Assembly: GCA_900549235.1 (NCBI GenBank)
Contig: URNT01000020.1
Span: 1 to 61,686 of the forward strand
DNA length: 61,686 nt
Source of the DNA: an uncultured Clostridium sp.
GTDB taxonomy: Bacteria > Bacillota > Clostridia > Lachnospirales > Lachnospiraceae
Direction of reading: 5' to 3'
Shown: one piece after another, positions 8,928 to 15,999 of the stretch
Numbering within the stretch: position 1 is the first letter of the stretch
Layout: each line of letters opens with the position of its first letter
The notes under the pieces: model-generated
Told to the model about the DNA's origin: nothing
Seen by the model: the letters and a program-made list of their open reading frames with translations, nothing else
Databases searched by the model: none
Program-made: the position numbers and the translations under genes

Positions 8928-9299
8928 TTATTCCTGCTCCTGGTAACTGGCTTCAATGTCGATAAAACGCACATACACGGCACAGACTTCATCCTTGGCA
9001 TCATAGCCGAAGTAGACAGGATAGTAGCCGTCACCGTATTTCTCACTGGGCACTACACAGATTTTGACTGGATAAATCCCAACAGGGACAATCTGAAGGA
9101 AGGGAGGGGTATCCTCCAGTTCCACCAACGGATCGCAGGCGAAAATGGTTCCGGTAGGGAAATGCACTGTGCCAATGTCCAGCACATCCACCGTCCGATT
9201 CCCAATGACCTTTTCTGTAAAGCAGGCATCCAGGCTGGTGTTGCAGGTCAGTTTATCCTTGATCGTTTTGTATTTTTCCATCCATTCGGTTGTAGGCAT
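8928..9299 (-). CDS. DUF4241 family protein, short form
   Basis: 123 residues. The stretch GTVHFPTGTIFACDPLVELEDTPPF followed by VPVGIYPVKICVVPSEKYGDGYYP is the signature of DUF4241, a family found in toxin/immunity gene arrays. Typical members are around 200 residues, so this one may have lost its C-terminal part. AGGAGG lies 8 bases before the ATG at 9299, which I prefer to an upstream in-frame ATG at 9368. That upstream ATG belongs to the tail of a decayed zinc-ribbon gene. Confidence 0.65.
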   Translation of the reverse strand: MPTTEWMEKYKTIKDKLTCNTSLDACFTEKVIGNRTVDVLDIGTVHFPTGTIFACDPLVELEDTPPFLQIVPVGIYPVKICVVPSEKYGDGYYPVYFGYDAKDEVCAVYVRFIDIEASYQEQE

Positions 9300-9465
9300 A
9301 CTTGTTTCCTCCTGTTGATTTTGTTCCCTGATGTGCTCCCTCGTTGAACCATCCCAGTAACAGTTCACACATCGGCCATTCCGGAAATAACCACATCATT
9401 TGTGAGGTATGCCTAAGAAACAGACTGCCGCACTCATCACAAACAACAAGTTCTTTTTCTTCCAT
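9300..9465 (-). pseudogene. Frameshifted small zinc-ribbon gene
   Basis: The N terminus MEEKELVVCDECGSLFLRHTSQMM is read in one frame. The C terminus CVNCYWDGSTREHI is read in another, about 25 codons later. Together they would give the CxxC...CxxCYWDG pattern of a small zinc-ribbon protein common in such arrays. The middle (second CPEC knuckle) is shortened, and the frames do not join. The C-terminal frame runs without a stop into the DUF4241 gene. Confidence 0.6.
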
Positions 9466-9472
9466 AGGGGTT

Positions 9473-9799
9473 TCACCAGTCCCTTTCCCGGATGGCCTCC
9501 TCCGTGTCAATCGGGATGCCGAACCACTCCAGAATATAAGCCACCGTCACCCCGATGCAGTCACGGGCCACCGTTTCGATCTCGCTGTCGTTTTCGTCAA
9601 ATTCCTCTTGAAGATCATTGATAGCGCAGACCGCCTCATCCAGCGTTTCCTGCACCACTTCGGTATCGGTTTCGCCGCTCTCCAGCAGGTCGATGACTTT
9701 CTGAAGCTCGTCCTTTACCCTATCCACCAGAAAATCGGGGTAGTATTCGTCCTGGTACATCTCGTCCAACAGTTTATAATTTGGGTCAAATGTTTTCAT
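9473..9799 (-). CDS. DUF5713 family protein
   Basis: 108 residues, acidic, all-helical prediction. The sequence MKTFDPNYKLLDEMYQDEYYP and a long helical core with QETLDEAVCAINDLQEEFDENDSEIETVARD match the DUF5713 type as I remember it. The function is unknown. The start has AAAGGAG upstream, and the 5' end overlaps the decayed SUKH-like gene by 14 bp. It appears intact, unlike its neighbours on both sides. Confidence 0.6.
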   Translation of the reverse strand: MKTFDPNYKLLDEMYQDEYYPDFLVDRVKDELQKVIDLLESGETDTEVVQETLDEAVCAINDLQEEFDENDSEIETVARDCIGVTVAYILEWFGIPIDTEEAIRERDW

Positions 9800-10334
9800 C
9801 GTGATTGCTCCTTTCTTCGTGGTCAGCTGTAATGCTCAGCTCAAAATCATCGTCACTATAAATTAAGTGGAGCCCATGATGGGCTTTTCCACCGAAATGC
9901 AGTTCAATGTCATGGTATTTGAGGATTAAAGGCTTTCCGCCGCCAACTGTCCATATCAATATTTTCCAAGTTGCAGTTACGCTGCCTCTGCCCATATTCC
10001 TCCAGTGTGTTGGAATCCACATACTCCTTTGCGTCACTGCAGTCCTGCCAGCAGATACAGCTCACAATCAGAGAAAAGAGAGCGTCCATGCTCTAGGCCA
10101 GATGGCCTGCCTCACCTTCGCTGCTGTAATCTCCAATGGAACCATCCACCAACAGGTGGTATTCTCCGCCGGAACCATCTCTGGCAAAAGCCATACCGGC
10201 AGTGTGAAGCTTGCTCGACCGTCCGCCTCATCCTTCAGGGACAACTCATCCAACAGGAAGAAGTCAAAAAGAGAATCAAATTCCCCTGCCAAATCAGAGT
10301 CTTCATGCAATATTTTCAGATAGTCTATGCTCAT
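9786..10334 (-). pseudogene. Broken SUKH/SMI1-like immunity gene
   Basis: Frame 1 reads MSIDYLKILHEDSDLAGEF and on to residue ~45. Frame 2 continues with FARDGSGGEYHLLVDGSIG, then EGEAGHLA, meets a TAG at 10093-10095, and goes on with SMDALFSLIVSCICWQD to a TGA at 9910. A third frame supplies another protein-like tail (YHDIELHFGGKAHHG) ending at 9786. The G-S-G-G-E-Y-L-L-x-D-G-S-I-G pattern is typical of SUKH-type proteins. There is at least one frameshift (between 10185 and 10225) and one nonsense codon, so the gene is dead. Confidence 0.65.
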
Positions 10335-10377
10335 AATAGTTCTTCATCAGCTCTCATGGGTGATACAGAAAATCTCC

Positions 10378-10733
10378 TTATGTAAGCTCCGAGAGGGTAA
10401 TGCACTTCGCAAATGCGTCCTCTGTGATCGGCTCGGCATCCTTATTTTCCTCATCTTCTGTCAGCCAGTCGTTGGCAACCATCTTTTTCGCCGCAGTACG
10501 GGCGCGGCTCCAGGAGGATTTGCTCTCTGTGTTGACCTCAAGCATGAGAAAAACCTCTTTACCGTTCCATAAGAGATCGGTCTCAAACATATCGAACTTC
10601 CGGTTTAAGATCAGCGTTCCCAGCCCTTTTTTCCGTTTTGTTCCTCCTCGGTGACGGGCCATTCCAGCCGCCCCTCCTGGATATGGATTTCTTCGGTGGC
10701 ACCAAACACCATGCCCAAAGATATGGCAGTCAT
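10378..10733 (-). pseudogene. Frameshifted DUF2262-like gene
   Basis: The N-terminal frame starts at the ATG at 10733 (MTAISLGMVFGATEEIHI) and ends at a TGA at 10611 just after KKGWER. The protein-like reading continues in the next frame: LILNRKFDMFETDLLWNGK, then a helical AAKKMVANDWLTEDEE and a final LSELT stop. The pattern L-N-x-x-F-x-x-F-E-x-x-x-x-W-N-G-K fits DUF2262. Family members continue with a further beta-sheet region, so the 3' part is also missing. Confidence 0.6.
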
Positions 10734-10837
10734 CTCCCAAAAGTCACAAATGCTTCAAACATAAAGTACCTGCTCCTTTTTTATCTATCCCACAATGGTA
10801 GTTTCCTGGACAGCCAGATTATCAAAATCCATAGAAA

Positions 10838-11224
10838 TCAGTCTTCTGGCAGCCACTTGGCCCGACGCACACGTGGTTTTCCGTTTTTCAGCGTCTTCTC
10901 CCTGGGGTTCTCGAACCATTCCAGCTCCTTGATCTTCAAGCCCGTGAAAGTATCCAACAATAACCGGGCAATCTCCCGATGGGTAAACACCCCACAGTTC
11001 CGGTCCCCCATCAACCAGATCATGATAAAATCACCTACCTTGCTGCCGGGAGCGGGCGGCCCGTAGACACTCTCGTCTGCCCACATGACCTCCATCTTCT
11101 CGCACTGATCCGGTCTGGGGCAAGACTTCTTGTTGCCATAGCGGTACATGATATTCACATAGCCATAGTCATCGCTGGTTCGGTCATGTCCGTGAGCCCG
11201 TACTTCATAAGCAGTTATAGACAT
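10838..11224 (-). CDS. Hypothetical protein in immunity array
   Basis: 128 residues, soluble, rich in charged residues. Visible features are an N-terminal MSITAYEVRAHGHDR, a central acidic EKMEVMWADESVYGPP and a helix HREIARLLLDTFTG before a basic C terminus (KNGKPRVRRAKW). I do not recognise a family. GGGAGGTGG lies at a good distance before the ATG, and the gene is collinear with its neighbours, which supports a real gene. The role is probably that of an orphan immunity protein, by context only. Confidence 0.5.
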   Translation of the reverse strand: MSITAYEVRAHGHDRTSDDYGYVNIMYRYGNKKSCPRPDQCEKMEVMWADESVYGPPAPGSKVGDFIMIWLMGDRNCGVFTHREIARLLLDTFTGLKIKELEWFENPREKTLKNGKPRVRRAKWLPED

Positions 11225-11259
11225 TGTATTTCCACCTCCCGCGCCAGTACAGATTTATA

Positions 11260-11802
11260 TCATGCCAATTCCACATCCAGAATCTGAACCTGTTTTCCTT
11301 TCTCATCCACATAAAAAAGAGCAATATAGTCAATGCCGTCTCGTTTGACCTGCTCCCAGGGCATACGGCTGCCATTTATCAGTTCCACGGTACCGGCCTC
11401 ATCTACCTCGAAGTCCTCTTTCTCATCATCATAGTCAATGCTGTAACCCAGCTCCAGCACCAGCCTGGAGGCAGGAATCTCATACCGTTTAAGCGGACGG
11501 TGTTCCAGCTCAGCCGGGTCATGCTCATCGCAGAACAGATTATCATACCCATGCCGCCCGCTATCAAAGATAACAAACTCCTCTCCGCTTTTGGGATCAC
11601 GGGCCGCCACCAGTCCGGGTGCCTTATCTTCATCCACGATATAGGGCTGCGGTTCACCTTTTACCGTGAGCAAATCTCCGTAGTACCATACCTCAAGCAA
11701 TTCGCTGCCGATAGAAGAACACAGGGTTACAGTAGGCAGACGTTTCTGCGCCCAGTCCTTTACATGGCCCTCCAGCCAGGACGGATATTGGTCTGTTGTC
11801 AT
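11260..11802 (-). CDS. Hypothetical acidic protein in immunity array
   Basis: 180 residues from the ATG at 11802, which has GGAGGAG seven bases upstream. An ATG 15 bp further out lacks such a site. The protein is acidic and soluble, with a likely beta-rich middle (PYIVDEDKAPGLVAARDPKSG, EFVIFDSGRHGYDN) and a C-terminal strand-rich part ending in ALFYVDEKGKQVQILDVELA. I do not recognise the family. Position and strand place it in the same array as Imm17 upstream. Confidence 0.5.
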   Translation of the reverse strand: MTTDQYPSWLEGHVKDWAQKRLPTVTLCSSIGSELLEVWYYGDLLTVKGEPQPYIVDEDKAPGLVAARDPKSGEEFVIFDSGRHGYDNLFCDEHDPAELEHRPLKRYEIPASRLVLELGYSIDYDDEKEDFEVDEAGTVELINGSRMPWEQVKRDGIDYIALFYVDEKGKQVQILDVELA

Positions 11803-11823
11803 AGTTTTCTCCTCCATTGATTT

Positions 11824-12057
11824 CTATTTCAGCGCCAGCATAAAAGCCCAGATACTTACTGCGATCAGTACCGCACCCAGCAGAAAGAAAATCACCCGCC
11901 GGGAGCCGCGGCCATAACGGTGAGAATCCGGCGCTCCGGCAGGGTCGCAGAGCCAATTCCAGTTCCCTATGGCTCCAATCAAAATCACTGCGCCTATGGG
12001 CAGTGTGGCTATGTACCAATGCTCCTGCAAAAGGGTCCTTATTTTTTCACTGTCCAT
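11824..12057 (-). CDS. Immunity protein 17 (Imm17) family membrane protein
   Basis: 77 residues with two predicted membrane helices (about 17-32 and 55-75). The segment LIGAIGNWNWLCDPAGAPDSHRYGRGSRR between them, with the NW-x-WL and G-R-x-x-R-R features, fits Imm17, a small two-helix immunity family. Such proteins are thought to protect against toxins acting at the membrane. The start has AAGGAGG upstream. Together with the SUKH and NTF2-like neighbours this gives the best named support for calling the region an immunity locus. Confidence 0.75.
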   Translation of the reverse strand: MDSEKIRTLLQEHWYIATLPIGAVILIGAIGNWNWLCDPAGAPDSHRYGRGSRRVIFFLLGAVLIAVSIWAFMLALK

Positions 12058-12091
12058 TTAATCTTCCTCCTTATGTAAAACGGAGATTTGC

Positions 12092-13207
12092 TCAGGTCTG
12101 CTGATGCTGCATAGATACGATATGGCAATCCGGGCAGTATTCCACATAGAGTGTTCCCTCTGTGCCATCCATCAAAGTATCCCATTGGATCTGAGCCAGA
12201 TATTTCATGGGCTTCCCACAGTGGGGACAGGCGGTATATTCCCAGTCCTGCACCCAGTTAGCAAAGCCGCCGATGGTATTCACATCATCGCAGGCAGCAC
12301 CATAAAACAAGGGCACAGGCCCTTTGCCCAATACGAAAGGATTTTCAGTGAGCGCCTTGTAGTCCTCCGGCCGGACATAGCATTTCATCCTTTCCTCTCC
12401 GTCAAAAAGCCTGGAGGGAAAGACCTCCACACCGCCGTCCAATGTAAAATGGTTAAATGCAGGCTCTTGCAGGAATCCCACACAGTTGGGACAGCAGGCG
12501 GCGGTGAGTATGCCATCCAGGCCAAGGAACTTCAGCCGCTCATCCCGGCCATCCAGCACCAGCATATCCACCATCCTCCCGCCGCAGTGGGGACAGGTAT
12601 CCTCCCGTAACCGCCCGATGCGGACGGGCGAAGCCTCGCCAGGTCCGCCCTTGATCAAGGAAAAGCAGGTATTAAAGTTAAGCTGCGTCCGATGTCCCGC
12701 CTTGTCAAAGGTCCAGCCGCCGCACTGGGCATAGATAGACGGGTCTGCATAGAGCTTCTTACGCCATGGGCGGGGATTTTTCTCCAATTCCAGCAGCGTT
12801 TCCAGCGCCCGGTCATCTCCCTGCATGGCGAGACAGCACATCAGATTTGATGCTTCGCCGGAATCCTCTGCGGATAACAGAGCATGAATCAAACCTTCCC
12901 CCACATCCTCCGGCGCATGATAATAAAGCTCACAGGGATAAAACACCTCAGCCGCCAGTGCCGCCCGCTGGATCTCCGGAGTAATGGCATCCCGGCAGCC
13001 AAGCAGCTGCCAGAAGTCGGTGCATTCCGGATCCTTAAAATCAGATAACCGCAGGATGTTACAGATCAGGTTTTTCTGCTTTTCTGCAATCTGTTCCGGC
13101 GTCCAGGCCAGCGCCGCCTTTCGCTCCTGTTCACACTTGCATTTCCAGCACAGCCCCTTATACCCAAGAGGAGTCCCACAGATGGGACAGGCATATTTCA
13201 AACTCAT
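12092..13207 (-). CDS. Multi-zinc-ribbon protein, DUF1963-like C-terminus
   Basis: 371 residues. An N-terminal zinc ribbon (CPICG...CWKCKC) is followed by a helical, HEAT-like stretch (about 60-140). Then come a CPHCGGRM ... CCPNC ribbon at about 205-245 and a C-terminal part with GGFANWVQDWEYTACPHCGKPMKYLAQI, resembling the end of YwqG/DUF1963 proteins where a CxxC is followed by LAQI. The substrate is unknown. AAAGGAG precedes the ATG. It is the first gene of the minus-strand array after the promoter at 13.44 kb. Confidence 0.55.
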   Translation of the reverse strand: MSLKYACPICGTPLGYKGLCWKCKCEQERKAALAWTPEQIAEKQKNLICNILRLSDFKDPECTDFWQLLGCRDAITPEIQRAALAAEVFYPCELYYHAPEDVGEGLIHALLSAEDSGEASNLMCCLAMQGDDRALETLLELEKNPRPWRKKLYADPSIYAQCGGWTFDKAGHRTQLNFNTCFSLIKGGPGEASPVRIGRLREDTCPHCGGRMVDMLVLDGRDERLKFLGLDGILTAACCPNCVGFLQEPAFNHFTLDGGVEVFPSRLFDGEERMKCYVRPEDYKALTENPFVLGKGPVPLFYGAACDDVNTIGGFANWVQDWEYTACPHCGKPMKYLAQIQWDTLMDGTEGTLYVEYCPDCHIVSMQHQQT

Positions 13208-13729
13208 GCGCTTTGGCTCCTTTCAGAAAATCAAAAAAGTCCTGCGCCGCACTGCCGCAAGGACAGAAGGACACAGGACATAAAAAGGCCGCAGGAGAGA
13301 AGCTGCATCCGGGGCTGGATGCAGTTGCTTCTACCGCTAAAATCAGTTGCTCATATTTGGATAAAACAGACGGACGCTGCTTCGGTTTTCTTACCATAAC
13401 AGAATTTTCTCCCCTGGCTTTTACCGGAAAATATTTCATTTTATTATAGCACACAACAGCCTGTTAAGGGAAGGTTTTTGTGAGACTATTTTCAATCCAC
13501 AGCAGTTGTTGTGAAATATCTTTATAATTCCATCAATAACTGATAAAGATTAGCTCATCGTATCCGCAGGTTTTTATTTGTTACACAGACATAGCCCCTA
13601 AAAAGCATCCATAAGTATTATCAAAATTTATATTACCAGTATAATGACAACCCCAAAAAACTGTGCTATCATATAGCCATAAGAAACAGACAGGGCACAA
13701 ACAGAAAACGGCCCGGAAAGGAAATAACC
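13208..13729. other. Leader and intergenic region
   Basis: No convincing gene. On the minus strand a short frame begins near 13394 with a fair ribosome-binding site, but its protein turns into a low-quality Cys/Ser/Pro-rich stretch. A hairpin CTGCATCC/GGATGCAG lies at about 13302-13324. The extended -10 promoter at 13443 is annotated separately. The part from 13450 to 13729 is AT-rich and shows nothing else I can support. Confidence 0.4.
13443..13451 (-). promoter_or_regulatory. Extended -10 promoter of the immunity array
   Basis: On the minus strand TGCTATAAT gives a perfect extended -10 (TG-n-TATAAT). The -35 region about 18 bp upstream (TTCCCT) is poor, which is usual for extended -10 promoters. 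It would start a transcript about 230 bp before the zinc-ribbon gene and drive the array down to 1.1 kb. Confidence 0.5.
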
Positions 13730-13861
13730 ATGAACAGACCCAACAACGCTTTATCTTATCTGTATAGCAGCCTGTATTTATCACCTGCTTTTAGTAAGGG
13801 ATTTATTGTTATGCGCTCATACAGAGACAAAGATAGGGAATGTATGGATTCTGTCGTATGA
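13730..13861 (+). CDS. Small leader ORF before XRE regulator
   Basis: A 43-codon frame starting MNRPNNALSYLYSSLYLSP, with AAAGGAAATAACC before the ATG. It has no recognisable domain. It ends 35 bp before a terminator-like hairpin that itself precedes the XRE gene, an arrangement that looks like transcription attenuation. It may be a leader peptide. It could equally be a chance frame. Confidence 0.35.
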   Translation: MNRPNNALSYLYSSLYLSPAFSKGFIVMRSYRDKDRECMDSVV

Positions 13862-13895
13862 TCTTCTTTCGGGGTTTTCATAAGGCTTTCTGCAG

Positions 13896-13925
13896 ACCGC
13901 TTGTCCTGATGGGCAGGCGGTTTTT
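13896..13925 (+). terminator. Attenuator-like terminator before XRE gene
   Basis: ACCGCTTGTCC pairs with GGGCAGGCGGT (two G-T pairs), with a short loop, and is followed by TTTTT. It lies 22 bp upstream of the XRE start codon, between the small leader ORF and the regulator, so it would end most leader transcripts. Confidence 0.6.
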
Positions 13926-13947
13926 ATATGCGGAAAGGAAGAAGGAA

Positions 13948-14190
13948 ATGCCAACGATCAATATGGTTGAAACAGGAAGAAATATTGAAAGAATAAGGAA
14001 AAGAATTGGGCTGACTGTGAAGGATCTGCAGGAAATCTTCGGATTTGCCACCCCTCAGGCTATTTACAAATGGCAGCAGGGGACAGCGATGCCATCCATT
14101 GACAATCTGGTCATCCTGGCCGCCGTGTTTGACTGCCGGATCGATGACATTATCATGACAGATGTCCAGTCTGTAAGAAAAACAGTATAA
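13948..14190 (+). CDS. XRE-family helix-turn-helix regulator
   Basis: 80 residues, essentially one Cro/C1-type HTH domain: VETGRNIERIRKRIGLTVKDLQEIFG, then the recognition helix region PQAIYKWQQGTAMPSIDNL and the closing helix LAAVFDCRIDDII. Single-domain XRE proteins of this type are common next to mobile or toxin-related regions in Clostridia. AAAGGAAGAAGGAA lies directly before the ATG at 13948. The gene is followed by an inverted repeat at 14196-14223 and then by tRNA genes. Its target is unknown. Its own leader (13730-13925) suggests conditional expression. Confidence 0.8.
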   Translation: MPTINMVETGRNIERIRKRIGLTVKDLQEIFGFATPQAIYKWQQGTAMPSIDNLVILAAVFDCRIDDIIMTDVQSVRKTV

Positions 14191-14195
14191 AATAA

Positions 14196-14223
14196 ATCCG
14201 CAGAGGATACAGCCTCTGCGGAT
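14196..14223. repeat. Perfect 11-bp inverted repeat
   Basis: ATCCGCAGAGG and CCTCTGCGGAT flank a 6-base loop, just after the XRE gene and six bases before tRNA-Tyr. No T tract follows on the plus strand, so it may be a weak terminator or a processing hairpin between the regulator and the tRNA cluster. Confidence 0.6.
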
Positions 14224-14228
14224 CCTAC

Positions 14229-14310
14229 AGGCAAGTAGCCCAGCGGCGAGGGCGCCTGACTGTAAATCAGGTACATGGAAACACCGGGGGTTCGAGTCCC
14301 TCCTTGCCTA
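14229..14310 (+). tRNA. tRNA-Tyr(GTA), first copy
   Basis: Cloverleaf: acceptor AGGCAAG/CTTGCCT with discriminator A, D stem GCCC/GGGC, anticodon stem CCTGA/TCAGG around loop CTGTAAA (anticodon GTA), a 14-nt variable region, and T arm GGGGG/TTCGAGT/CCCTC. The long variable region fits class II tRNA-Tyr. The first pair is A-T rather than the G-C expected for bacterial tRNA-Tyr, and the variable arm pairs poorly. Confidence 0.85.
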
Positions 14311-14339
14311 CTGAAGATTACAATTCTTTAATGAAATAC

Positions 14340-14423
14340 AGGTGGATATGCCCAGCGGCGAGGGCAGCGGTCTGTAAAACCGTCACATCAGAAACACCGC
14401 AGGTTCGAGTCCTGCTCCACCTA
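14340..14423 (+). tRNA. tRNA-Tyr(GTA), second, divergent copy
   Basis: Acceptor AGGTGGA/TCCACCT with discriminator A, D stem GCCC/GGGC, anticodon stem GCGGT/ACCGT around loop CTGTAAA, a 15-nt variable region and T arm GCAGG/TTCGAGT/CCTGC. It shares the D arm and the GAAACACC variable segment with the first copy but differs in acceptor, anticodon stem and T stem. The first pair is again A-T. Confidence 0.85.
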
Positions 14424-14428
14424 TTTAC

Positions 14429-14514
14429 GCTCATGTGCGCGAATTGGCAAGCGGGCACACTGCTAATGTGTTGGCCGGGAAACCGGTCTGAGGGTTCGAG
14501 TCCCTCCGTGAGCG
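14429..14514 (+). tRNA. tRNA-Ser(GCT)
   Basis: Acceptor GCTCATG/CGTGAGC with discriminator G, anticodon stem GCACA/TGTGT around loop CTGCTAA (anticodon GCT), a long variable arm GGCCGG-GAAA-CCGGTC and T arm GAGGG/TTCGAGT/CCCTC. All are standard for bacterial tRNA-Ser. Confidence 0.9.
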
Positions 14515-14603
14515 CTATTGTTTAAACTTTTCCCATGAGTTTAAAACCATCTCCGTTCCATCCGGGTTCAAACAAATCTGAACATACCGACCATCCCCCA
14601 AAT

Positions 14604-15725
14604 TCACCAAATAAGAAACTCCTTCCCCAAAAGCCGAAGCACTGCCTCTGTCAGAAAATAATCCGCATAGATCAAATCTGTCTGCTCTCTCTGATCATTA
14701 TGATAAGCTACCTTGCAGCTTCCTACAATTCCATCTTCCTCCAGATTCCAATTACAGCAGCGCTCTGCTGTGTTCTCCACGATCCGTCTGGCGTGCTGAC
14801 TGTAGATCCTCGCCTCAGATGCATCTGCATGGCCTGCAATCTCTAGAAGGCCGCATGCCGCGCACAATCCGGCTGACGCATCCAGATACGCAGGAGCTTC
14901 CGGCTGGCGGAAGTCACACAGAGGAATATAATCTGTCAGCGTAATATTGGAAATAAAATAGTGGGCCGTCCGTTTTGCCGCGTCCAGATATGCCTGATTC
15001 TTCGTATAGCGGTAAGAAAGAGCAAAACCGTAAAGAATCCAGGCCTGTCCCCTGGACCAGGATGAAGTTTGTGAATATCCCTGTCCGGCGAAAATCTCCT
15101 CAAGCTCTCCAGTGAACGGATGAATCGAAGCAATATGCCCGCAGGAGCCGTCCGGCCTTACCAGATGCGACAGCACCGTATCCGCATGATACCTGGCAAT
15201 CTGATCAAACCGCGGATCCTGAAGAATTTCACTGGCCCAGTAAAGCAGCGGAATGTTCATCATGGAATCCACAATCACCCAGCCAGTACAGTCCTCTCCT
15301 TCCTCCACACAGTCCGGATTCCATGCCCTCAGGAACCTTCCAGCCGGGTTATAGCGCCCAGCCAGAATACTGGCTGCATGGAGCCCCCTTACCTTTGCTT
15401 CCTCCGAACCAGTCAGCCGGTAATCTGCCACAGCTGTATGAAGCCACATAAAGCCGGTATCGTGATGCAGTCCTTTAAATCCCTGAAGGGCCTGATCCAA
15501 AAGCGCTTCATTTTTCCGGGCAGTTTCCTTATAAAGCTCCTTGCCCGTTGCATGATAAAGCTGCCAGAGTATGCCGCTCCAAAAACCGTTGGTCCACCAG
15601 TAAATATCCTTTTTTCCATAGTCTTCCCGATAGCGGCCCTGCTCCGTCCAATAAGGGATCGCGTCTCCCATCCGCTCACACTGCGCGTACATTTTTTCTT
15701 CCAGCATTTTAAATAATTTCTCCAT
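14604..15725 (-). CDS. ugl: GH88 unsaturated glucuronyl hydrolase
   Basis: 373 residues, cytosolic (no signal peptide). The enzyme hydrates the 4,5-unsaturated uronic acid at the end of oligosaccharides made by polysaccharide lyases, releasing the sugar. GH88 features: the alpha/alpha barrel pattern, Asp89 in HHDTGFMW and Asp153 in VIVDSMMN (corresponding to the two catalytic aspartates of Bacillus Ugl), plus SSWSRGQAW. AGGGAG precedes the ATG. It is transcribed away from an ABC importer operon at 16.0-19.1 kb. Together they would import and open unsaturated uronyl oligosaccharides such as glycosaminoglycan or ulvan-type fragments. The substrate is inferred. Confidence 0.9.
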   Translation of the reverse strand: MEKLFKMLEEKMYAQCERMGDAIPYWTEQGRYREDYGKKDIYWWTNGFWSGILWQLYHATGKELYKETARKNEALLDQALQGFKGLHHDTGFMWLHTAVADYRLTGSEEAKVRGLHAASILAGRYNPAGRFLRAWNPDCVEEGEDCTGWVIVDSMMNIPLLYWASEILQDPRFDQIARYHADTVLSHLVRPDGSCGHIASIHPFTGELEEIFAGQGYSQTSSWSRGQAWILYGFALSYRYTKNQAYLDAAKRTAHYFISNITLTDYIPLCDFRQPEAPAYLDASAGLCAACGLLEIAGHADASEARIYSQHARRIVENTAERCCNWNLEEDGIVGSCKVAYHNDQREQTDLIYADYFLTEAVLRLLGKEFLIW

Positions 15726-15999
15726 AAAAATCTCCCTTTTACATTTTATAGATTATAGTATAATAATGAAATACCATAAATAAAATGGACGATTTCCCCG
15801 TATAATGCAACATTTTAAACAGTACATTTTTTTGCAATGACAAAATAATACCAAAAAGTGCAAAATAATCCATCGTTAACAGCAAAAAATATGTCTATGT
15901 TTAAAATCCAACGTGAAAATAATAGATTTTCCATTCAGAAACAAAACGATTTTTCCTATAATAAATACAACAAACAGGAACCGCAATAAGGAGGATAAC
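15726..15999. other. Divergent promoter region between ugl and the ABC operon
   Basis: AT-rich. On the plus strand a TATAAT box lies at 15957-15962 with no good -35, as expected for an activator-dependent promoter of the YesN type. On the minus strand TATACT/TATAAT boxes lie close to the ugl start. No obvious palindrome was found. Confidence 0.4.

Noticed and set aside
9786..10037. Intact 83-residue gene overlapping the SUKH-like pseudogene
   Set aside because: Its first half is an out-of-frame reading of the SUKH-like sequence. Only the tail looks protein-like, so it was folded into the pseudogene entry.
13158..13454. Minus-strand small ORF upstream of the zinc-ribbon gene
   Set aside because: It has a fair ribosome-binding site, but the protein becomes Cys/Ser/Pro-rich and unlike any family, and it overlaps the next gene start. 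Kept only as leader region.
14340..14423. Reading the second tRNA as tRNA-Thr(TGT)
   Set aside because: The stem GCGGT/ACCGT fixes a 7-base loop CTGTAAA with anticodon GTA, and the long variable region fits tRNA-Tyr.
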